The position numbers and the translations under genes were made by a program. 55,875 nt of DNA from the IMG/VR virus record IMGVR_UViG_3300022188_000013, positions 1-55,875 of that record, one strand, 5' to 3'. The notes under the pieces are model-generated. The model saw only the letters and a program-made list of their open reading frames with translations. It did no database searches and had not been told where the DNA came from. The first letter of the stretch is position 1. Each line of letters begins with the position of its first letter. This document shows, piece after piece, positions 55,701 through 55,875 of the stretch. The DNA is from a virus.

Positions 55701-55875
55701 TAGCTGCGAAGGGTACTAAAGCTGGTTACGTAGTCGCTGCGAAGGGTACTAAAGCTTCTTACGGAGTAGGTTCGAAGTGGGCTGAGAAAGCTTACGGAGT
55801 TGGTTCAAAGATAGCGGTGCCAACTTACGGAGTTAGTAAAGACATAATAGGGACTGGCAAAGAGATGATTACAAA
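34784..55875 (+). CDS. Giant tape measure protein fused to RNA polymerase-like and effector domains, 3'-partial
   Basis: The start is TTG 34784, seven bases after GGAGG (34772-34776). The frame stays open to the window end: 7,030 codons plus two bases. Order of parts (residues): helical N-terminus (1-370), 9-residue repeat x4 (371-406), RNA polymerase beta-like motifs (1216-1338), beta'-like motifs (2149-2545), PD-(D/E)XK nuclease-like domain (3105-3225), TP901-type TMP core (3780-4140) with hydrophobic segments after it, long helical region, GPGG..LSPGEYVIRA motif (6175-6205) typical of TMP C-terminal parts, kinase-like domain (6427-6595), and a 73-residue repeat at the edge. Position after the tube and chaperone genes marks it as the tape measure, which sets tail length and is ejected with DNA. 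I infer that the fused enzymes enter the host this way. Domain calls are by motif only. Confidence 0.88.
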   Translation, partial: MADNNVNININDNSNRKGSAGGIAGKAAQTSVNDPASITKLARLLKSALEENSKKTGDVIDKAISKLVRVMVESAGGGSISDADIKSIMKGVGKELGDEVVKSIAKTLPRSSGEKQDSTAITKAIDNSMVRAADKMAQTISSRLSKQENVSVNSTELAKGIANSMRRAVPASTDKATRELIQAIGSMKTIFRDIKTLVSQIGSMRKSEGKVDVGEISSVLGSIKRILTDFKALSQEASNAKDSLKDLALESKQMLGTLTTAINDVKRSAEKTVSGVKQRAVGDPKDFTKEIVTSVVGIITKSESLKGTSLEKAVRSLEGKIGDMSKLSIELQKFQKTFKQEITSGTIKIEGIEKVLKEFDQIVTKLGNVPKQIGMDRASKQVGMDKSPKQIGMGRSPKQIGMSKPPKEWKDFANSLSGFTQRTTKLITQVKLIVDDSEIRKMIPDEIAVKITPKVESKTIYDDVETAIIRALHDAEKTKITPKVEPVVSKIEIALNNKDLAGIRKGLAELSKIKLDSSQLIDDLRKRINVIEGSAELKIKAVLDTKSYDDMLATKVKADHKRLQAALATTAPTTVGSTGRSFSKIDPVGRSLYKQQTVKPVEGGEVKRASTIRILSRDAQGIKQDTEQNIKALSASLYKLQDQVVSGLEKQFSDAEKKWAVVKPTGGTARDAFKLTPGERQWTMQIANLDRLQRIMKDFDSGVMDLVNAYKAQAVQERVTMAGGPQKQADLVGQWLKTVSAPQIKSVEGLDSITKGKLSKVKTSFSGTDVSDEMRTQIRKLFGDVKLENIFRKTYAESEAKRELQSEGLVKQVALPAAKVTKTGSVSFQTVHGAERALSKFAKFETGFEKLYEELTGLAVNASKEGKKQIFTEARGFTVAIKELGVRPGPDNLASADALANKMLSSIVKNIGDKAAGSTYTRELYTGAAASKRFAVKEAGGDPAKFMKDFEAAMSRTYKSFDEFSAAMKAINLSAYDVAKSLNSIEVTNVYDTIGKVLQGSKGLSPITTLGESPQFERSVRGFEKAVSEIEGLMPLLEQNRPRRGFHQESVVNLMSRTAPFYSSKDRLDPDAQKKLIKDLNLTVNETLTRIKQTDPTKLPGNLQRLTSLGIPESQAGNIEEYRQGGTSQTKFLKSLQATGIKLYSQDLTAQAPFQQFQQVGRNISNISNAMVDLAGSAELPKLRSTKERAIIESGRYGEKGYGYNVTAELRNTAANFEDQIIIAGKLATALTSAVSTLVKPSATGRVRGATTEDRISGTGVTELKEQEITKVAREYMSILGVPEEYKGRADKVLIEDVRKTVSVVRGEDVEVQQAKLAETFLNYFGRKITTRYGSKGVSVTPTGPTENLSDIISKYSGAKIKLDPSQTLGAAFVPKTMGKLVSELFGDKVSQELKTQLIASGNKFIIDIFQKTGKGAVVAADEAKKTAGLYKEFTAAWEDVFSSKAPSVGTGGIAQIRGKYQDRFGDKALKEVKPIDVRISSYGAAKRGLQTEFLESIFSNVAGTGKGGVTTVKKLDKPAYEWLLKHGGLSKYSSALGFKGSGKMEAQIAPELYSKFTGKPADKFAEALASGDEKAVLAKRAASLEAASSFYSELIDEFGNKRTGLIGEKFLQIVEEPGENPEWQRGQIDSGMKGARLNLPAFSAYATVFGEQSNFMKELQGSLDVNAKKHWEYMKALQTIQDEDSTVYKNITKGLKTVDIGDLRSFDSSTGVYGKKHITDEAGNQVINQRSFDDTVLDLNKFSEAFKIAIPTGKYGPEGEIKKQEFYVPGAPARGTYPEPLLAGERGMDQITRRLSHFVNMAKELQEVMEDPDKSLDANDIRKKIPPVIGTWIGESWDIAKSKAPDAEEQLSGILNKMFSAMSTTSAPSSSLINTSGRTEQQFAQDFYKGQINKVSQGLKTKPEAMATTISTMGDLLVGKKKGTHEQLAAPTGLTRALDQGIGGVFAQKLGIDVVQDTIDKRVSALNKARIDYYNSLADAATGKTGSINELLFSRKIPAVIGKAVTAVVDKRDDITKFGKDLVTIESKYGVNLGVSADSLADISKKHSEAVVNYQKIGVPVLKETELGVPTTFAKKIPLDFVKKFVDTKDPIMGVKEQKPEAVSGTLYDLLKHIEQIREGAKKESPGMQDVLSKYIDDELVPYVESIRYPFTGTSSIVPFKPKLLEEKDYQTTEGTKLARNVLVAPGVPEGLDELSPILSNLQERLKDEISNREKLQKAGVPQEEIERATGLIRDLSAAIAEVIPKYTSQAQKLDFDGDQIELHSARTVSARKDIESHFKRFHTRDSSKDPYTADVFRTQFLSEAPVASTGQYVLGESSAAFEKKFPAGKGFDFLQSPFLTKELEYLSSGEALNVLKDNPNIGNVENVIKDVLVTQNKPIDQIASVMETIGNVDTSDADKATQNIMEAIGAHHADLMTVIEKGIKKRLYEEKLGDAIEAQLFKVHTGPEVESLYRVQRLAESSVGFGGGEIAGRPDKSSKYFQSRFPSSLKSMGGRPEEEFNTMMNEVVRFGIQKGMDVKHAGEKPVAGEMVGYLTRGVKGATELWSRVQDENDKTFGDLRDFAGANESAVKMRLGALSTSDIMSEAKKVIDSRGEKMDVSGMDREALIQLMVDKIGFKGFLEELSRLIKKEAIDGLIAQAETWSSAKKKDPGGGLPEVKDSIKDWANQAVQQQMERGGINIRQDITEGKQPLYGMRTFFSSPTAEYDKYRGKFGDLQVPEGELEGLSEKDTKSYKFKYRKAAATASNIKQELRSFAGSKQGGAYADMIRGAVDALYSQQEEVEKYITALMKEGYNSEASKGVAIAERTLSRSGVSDFANSVLNMRTGMKDEVSRLSDLAGVPGLSNTEMFGIRRESSEKFADIKHSELKDTGMSEEEVNSSVKDYVDRMVDKAQALAQLDRVIDSLVSKKFEGRVLQDLLPRPDKVSQYSTYDKTRGEAFTAAREKMKFKNGRARLTQPAAMAFGKEGGPASASMMGGAGGVVPVHLVGTDPGVTLNVKGLEGLGLVERVPTSVDRVAEMDIELQQFAKDTKELGDILKKTKPPRTGGRSTSYEDFYSPSKFAGGGFAYSGGAKEFTEEGRLKEQVERIARDMISREPLAPASQALADWGSAIHAKFEKSLEKQGNVEVEKYGEFVDGVGGVIGGFADIVEYEGTEKKKVTTVADIKTVGVDKFEKIQSAVKKAGSTDFTEVSKQLDDRTALQLEDNFSQLNAYLKIFDETAKAEIRFYDREGRGENIEDYTAVSFGFDPERFQKDMQALASARTIVKQAGGKKFLRTNVRNQAGAAKPEGASTEELDRAMELAKQAYERERGGGGIRAMASGIGASKRGKEYEKARKGTKAAAEQMSRKEMYKNLTPSELDKYLVPPQAVEGETAEAFLTNLKLLHDQSKLYQKSKGLSIDTTDKMPKQIKESIESVKDSGPDYQSFIDLTGKLKEMDRPDFTGMDMINVWKLYRIAVGDWLFKRADDAYEEMQALEAAGDVRGSNQKYGDFTNRVSRAQEFVRRSVGKRTDIYTDDKRFVYPSLAKKAGVYMSPSQVMKKAGEPLGDDPKLIESFRGVVQGIKSETGKTPPVEAARAIFGDLSNMNKDFAKILSDGEKFKRLGPEILDAWDFDKLTARTTRLRAALQEILRDNKEMDAEQRKNVENIVKYLKKVEGMYSHMNLGGEQTGYGQTGIVPVPKFETPANQRALHARNIQSTREYFRRPSEEGGPDIGERFSYSEKIVGQAGETIKNVTHHFSKYGEELLASGQKVGQFSESQQDIIEKMQKVNATFSNAVRRVTLWGAASRLVYGSVSNLKSSLDELTNIEMGVASLRMVMSPLETDFQKMTKSASGLAKQYGVPVTDVLKSMKVFAQQGLKQGDVISRTKTATLASNVTTLNSKEATEALTAAMRVFREEGSQSLRFLDAWSEVEAKHAITADDMANAIKKSAAAAKSAGVNFDQLNGMVAAVGAVTRQTGKEVGTSFRFIFRRLFAEEGPKTLAKLKIPTLTPEGELRGAFDVLGDLAGQWDDLTSAQRMNVAQSIGGTRQYNSVLVLMDQWDEVLRGIRNSTNSKGSAERRNAEIMKTYGKQLERTKAAATEFKMEIGNIVLPTFTAGAKSLTFLFEALTAIPTPIKAASAALAAFFTFGAKGINLFDSIGSGVEKGASLFSNFGNEFSKSMKIAKYEILGKADATTNIFGLKTLTPTATKTANAVKQKGFPLTEQGEKMSDFHSSIGKTMSLLQGWGRGYNEMIGGMIVGTGALTEKVGEGAQDVGAFLSLAAGGADNVGLEGLKDVLQGGAARKGLSAVAIKSVLKGQGVMKGGAKLLVRFAALASEIVGSATYLTGQAVDAVGEQVGAGGHKILKDFTTQNTGFVKSVAPLALTVAAMVPAIKAASEYFGKMTNSAQGFEKIMDGARRKNESQLKSVRDMVQEYEALSGQVKNVEKVRDPEVKARRQELGTYESPLTTLQKVQGRAVDLTNQIADSNQNLVVGYDDLGNAVLKTGKNFKSYLKDIENLDVQAGVATELEILGKYLDDLSSGNKTEKVKMAFKELAAAFPVIGDLVGRHIKVSPAQQLEVAATDLNKRLNLKQKYPLSTAGDADIKRLQGVLGKARDAYKDTFSDMTRVYSTVLSRANLRGLNKGQIEEVVGSPELRKAYEMQIKIDPRFKLVEGVKWQDIMGKELITALNPSTAGSLDVVSEFTKANLESAGVKPRSGKAASGDIVMFHKDMADKYNIAGAQAIVKLKDTDEWVIEYFNTRTLKLEERSLSDVDNMVESIFPLQKVKEDIAYRMDALNTFVAGASAGLTGLSKKDFKRDFNLGERFFGEIPTTTLLQGNKGFLPGSGYGELEGMKDFKGDIENYFFKPMGELRNKTEQFKKLQLEGLDVSDTAISKGFYDEINKLLDVLKNNQVVLQFRAVFVDLMKEMSTGQRVLREELAIMRRRADINVTPGGLTRGMPIGLENIDLGIRDVRDVTARQSLLTRDPNSRKQATQLRAFEITTQSNMDMIDKLERAIVHIDDISSVAGGFGASMSTEQLQNYVEKVVPERGEGPFYELTQIDKGIEQNTSNTVDKLDKILENLGDPEAVEKSLTSIFDNLGAGLGVGVSGNALKTVNALERVSRVRKKAEGRGDQDTVISSNKALDILSKQLIAQVGYKKGMEMVSSNTTLFSKRFTGREFQQRAFSGVDSKVFLDRLKKYGPEKKGFLGIGSRPPMEESKAFKNFEKAQQATVKQTTFSSKNLARVGAVTAALSKIQQSGNKNIISKIDEQISIIDQQVTDKRQAGAGADELTGLIKKRESLTLKRDEKRGEADFYGTVAAISATGFAAVELSKAFGLTEKQINALGVGAAGTYAAMVIASKVTGEQLPDSAKKFGEEIKRLGKKTIQGEKPGLRDAKMLKNAGKEMSRDFVDRTKKVFGKSAKDIGTAATKVDSEELIKKLDASLGRRAKSMKDYTSLGPDFAKYAAMMRSQTKEKSGLLEDGKATDSAVYKDLTTRQNAETAKFLRGLGREDKRDVLSKYPVTGKDDLHKYVAESFGPELEKTGEYMVRGLEKAEAPSKLKQAIVAYLAVGLSDYMSNKTADKTALAETEKIMKRQSEALAELIRKYPDAAEMALTDLQKEVGTAVAEVSDITTIDKSMVQDTKKAKESIKRQIAEIRDTYIEEQKKALDEQRKVQNKFADRESRESLKIKQETAARDRRGQIDSFNISRRFSPTNLLNKQLQGFSGEVELPIAEDQMSTQQRVYNDSGKSFKGVIDSFSAGVQQLESMRNNLEMLKQAARVEEDLVDTTDDDDVKRRAKERHKDLNDTMTDQIGVIGKFAEKLREFGKLKGLFDQFASSMHRLKDSLKEIGVQEAVENIPGMQQYKGRMNKLLGGTDPDAVVPVSTEESRMSSRVGMDLQHMLSTKYEVMRAQLLDQLRTASPDEASKLRRQLSDLPEQRVRDIQAFKQREEDDKLRRGLQPYEKQVTELGRVKASPFISGKQVMAAGHMQQELVDILNNAAKRITIEQARKELKANKGSLTRKEYKAEQSKIDELEKQGTPLTYRGIRPWDQKKVRNMSVEIQEAMKKAMMGSKDGLEAQLIYDPIVSAITDTNAILTMIAEKEFGIDYDKSFIGDMQDRASKIGTRGTDKVKQFMEVLNPTDIRNPFEIAGDAITRFVDRLGGFEPERKPFEKKAAGGRVFGPGGPKEDKVPAWLSPGEYVIRANSAQKLGPQVLDYMNSSGNVPSSIPTFSNGGNVSSSVPVFSNGGKVSSISDDMQNFVSYLESERLALSDKDMTPGSLMKQAGLATTELVTRLLKSPVDFGAMTEKMAGFAGSEGFGATLDVGKQVGSNLIDLVKGGITSEQVAKVTGGMKEGISKGGMGITTAILETLLGGTAVVKKLAPPTDSLKGQLKLLAKDVDPIVSEQAKDALSSQAVKELSKSKSFKKDFKYLAGGNEALVFKRGDKAVRLGGLSSPTALEKVRKGNIFSIADELTDEELLAKIGQHLTKRELNEIGSANKFLAHGKFKDKDISISTLLDTEKVKSLDPVLGIRGMLEKQGAVPGNYGQTYFSRGKSGQFYQIGDLHPGNFGFDKKGKLSGIDPGMYKKTDLDKLPYDAQDAFFKKNQDPTLFDLKGKVLKKAEGGIVENWLKTAKEHWFGKKEETEDDEKLLRRITEDRGISFDEGAGGSYFETGKQKRKRYDEMLGYASGGRVGVDVDERGRPIHYYTADASGYARHDSKEDFDAAVNRRKEGNATQNGSTVQSNPSGLTQAEITQRIEEAYGPANERVTERLFPEIEKKSRPENIFADTPKQLDASSLNYNNAMKYIENVYKRISGGVTNSSSLKTKTQINLEESLTTNGIFNKVSASSRASEFAEVMQNIEAAYGPINDAATKRLFSVDIPSFDSYDQLSSGLETTGQYTRNVVNAVVHPFEASKKAAKASYGVGSKWAEKAYGVGSKIAVPTYGVSKDIIGTGKEMITNPLEALKTSVKAGYGVAAKGTKAGYVVAAKGTKASYGVGSKWAEKAYGVGSKIAVPTYGVSKDIIGTGKEMIT
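35894..36001 (+). repeat. Four tandem 27-bp (9-residue) repeats in the giant protein
   Basis: Units KQIGMDRAS, KQVGMDKSP, KQIGMGRSP, KQIGMSKPP at 35894-35920, 35921-35947, 35948-35974 and 35975-36001. They lie between helical regions and are probably a flexible linker. Confidence 0.92.
38390..42430 (+). other. RNA polymerase beta/beta'-like catalytic core within the giant protein
   Basis: In one frame and in the order beta then beta': NFEDQIII (N1216-; compare bacterial beta NFED[AS]I, E. coli E813/D814); GRKITTRYGSKGV (1326-1338; compare GDKMAGRHGNKGV, with K1328 and K1336 eight apart like K1065/K1073), then LGAAFVPKTMGKLVSEL (compare LGVPSRMNIGQILE); RYPFTGTSSIVPFKPKLL (R2149-; compare RAPTLHRLGIQAFEPVLI); LDFDGDQIELH (D2256, D2258, D2260; compare ADFDGDQMAVH); and KHAGEK..GYLTRGVKGATE (2521-2545; compare bridge-helix HGARKG..GYLTRRLVDVAQ). 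The gap from DFDGD to the bridge-like helix (about 280) is close to the cellular enzyme. No trigger-loop or zinc-domain motif was found. All expected catalytic residues are present, so I predict an active DNA-dependent RNA polymerase of the single-chain type. Confidence 0.8.
44102..44460 (+). other. PD-(D/E)XK (Cas4/RecB-like) nuclease domain within the giant protein
   Basis: WGSAIHAKFEKSLE (H3116) is followed by GGFADIVEYEG (D3150), VADIKTVG (D3167, K3169) and NFSQLNAYLKIF (Q3212, Y3216). This is the H..., GxxD, D-x-K-T, QxxxY order and spacing of RecB/Cas4-type nucleases. The His and QxxxY fit the subgroup with conserved motif I and IV elements. It lies between the polymerase-like region and the TMP core. 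Confidence 0.72.
46121..47200 (+). other. TP901-type tape measure core domain within the giant protein
   Basis: Residues about 3780-4140 show the TMP core pattern: a helical MGVASLRMVM..LAKQYGVPVTDVLKSMKVFAQQGLKQG (seen as LAKQYGVPVTDV and FAQQGLKQGD), AAAAKSAGVNFDQLNGMVAAVG, VGTSFRFIFRRLF, LKIPTLTPEGELR, SAQRMNVAQSIGGTRQYN, then hydrophobic LTFLFEALTAIPTPIKAASA. It fixes the identity of the gene as a tape measure. Confidence 0.85.
53297..53431 (+). other. TMP C-terminal GPGG/LSPGEYVIRA motif
   Basis: AGGRVFGPGGPKEDKVPAWL then SPGEYVIRANSAQKLG..VLDYMNSS matches the G-G-x-V-x-GPG...D-x-(I/V)-PA-x-LSPGE-(F/Y)-V-(I/V)-RA pattern that recurs in the C-terminal parts of many tape measure proteins. 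Here more than 850 residues follow it, so the extra C-terminal region is an extension. Confidence 0.8.
54062..54570 (+). other. Protein-kinase-like / APH-like domain within the giant protein
   Basis: GGNEALVFKRGDKAVRLGG (6430-6448) resembles a glycine loop and the ATP-binding strand with K6437 or K6441. About 120 residues later, IGDLHPGNFGFDKKGKLSG (D6559, H6561, N6564) and IDPG (D6577) match the D-x-H-x-x-N...(I)D catalytic and metal-binding loops of APH/HipA-type kinases. Compact compared with full kinases (about 170 residues). Substrate unknown. Confidence 0.62.
55530..55875 (+). repeat. 219-bp tandem repeat at the window edge, second copy truncated
   Basis: Bases 55530-55656 and 55749-55875 are identical (127 bp, to the window end), giving a period of 219 bp or 73 residues. 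Inside, an 11-residue element (KAGYGVAAKGT, KAGYVVAAKGT, KASYGVGSKWA) recurs. The array probably continues beyond the window. Confidence 0.93.

Noticed and set aside
1-55875. tRNA genes, CRISPR arrays, insertion sequences, alternative genetic code
   Set aside because: No cloverleaf, spaced repeat array or transposase was seen; TAA, TAG and TGA are all used as stops at plausible gene ends.

Overview
The window looks like part of a large, AT-rich tailed-phage genome. Almost everything is a virion structure or morphogenesis gene, and every gene I accept is on the + strand. The tail tube, tail terminator, two chaperone-position genes and a tape measure protein (TMP) without an obvious contractile sheath gene suggest a long-tailed siphovirus. 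Low GC, intron load, free-standing homing endonucleases and a TMP of more than 7,000 residues suggest a big (jumbo-class) phage; the host cannot be read from this sequence.

Layout. 1-3095: 3' part of the major capsid protein (MCP) gene, cut by three group I introns (two with LAGLIDADG genes) and closed by a strong terminator. 3311-5580: two free-standing homing endonucleases. 5721-6574: a small membrane protein and a small unknown protein. 6610-18364: a long run of virion surface, fibre or spike proteins (two paralogous decoration-like proteins, Mtd-like N-terminal modules, a beta-helix-like spike, a collagen-like fibre). 18364-24398: more structural proteins, with a decayed HNH gene, a metallophosphoesterase (plus a dead tandem copy), a permuted papain-like hydrolase and a PKD-domain protein between them. 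24410-28491: head-tail connector and tail completion genes, interrupted by a full-length HNH endonuclease. 28712-32594: tail tube gene split by two LAGLIDADG-bearing group I introns, followed by a strong terminator. 32670-34707: small protein and two chaperone-like genes. 34784-55875: one reading frame that leaves the window still open.

The main result is that last gene. It sits exactly where the TMP should be and carries a TP901-type TMP core (about residues 3780-4140), but it is at least 7,030 residues long. N-terminal to the core it shows the ordered catalytic signatures of both large subunits of cellular RNA polymerase: NFED, then two lysines eight residues apart as in beta; then a beta'-like R-x-P segment, DFDGDQ, and a bridge-helix-like GYLTR. 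It also carries a Cas4/RecB-like PD-(D/E)XK nuclease signature and, near the end of the window, a protein-kinase-like/APH-like signature. I infer a tape measure fused to a virion-packaged RNA polymerase and other effector domains, delivered into the host with the DNA. Single-chain beta/beta' polymerases packaged in virions are known from crAss-like phages; fusion to a TMP core is something I do not know to be described.

How the parts work together: MCP and tail tube, probably the most abundant products, are the two genes invaded by self-splicing introns, and both end in strong terminators. Connector and fibre genes are packed with overlapping TAATG stop/start junctions, implying translational coupling. 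Homing endonucleases explain most non-structural DNA in the window. All functional calls come from reading motifs by eye; no search or folding was run.
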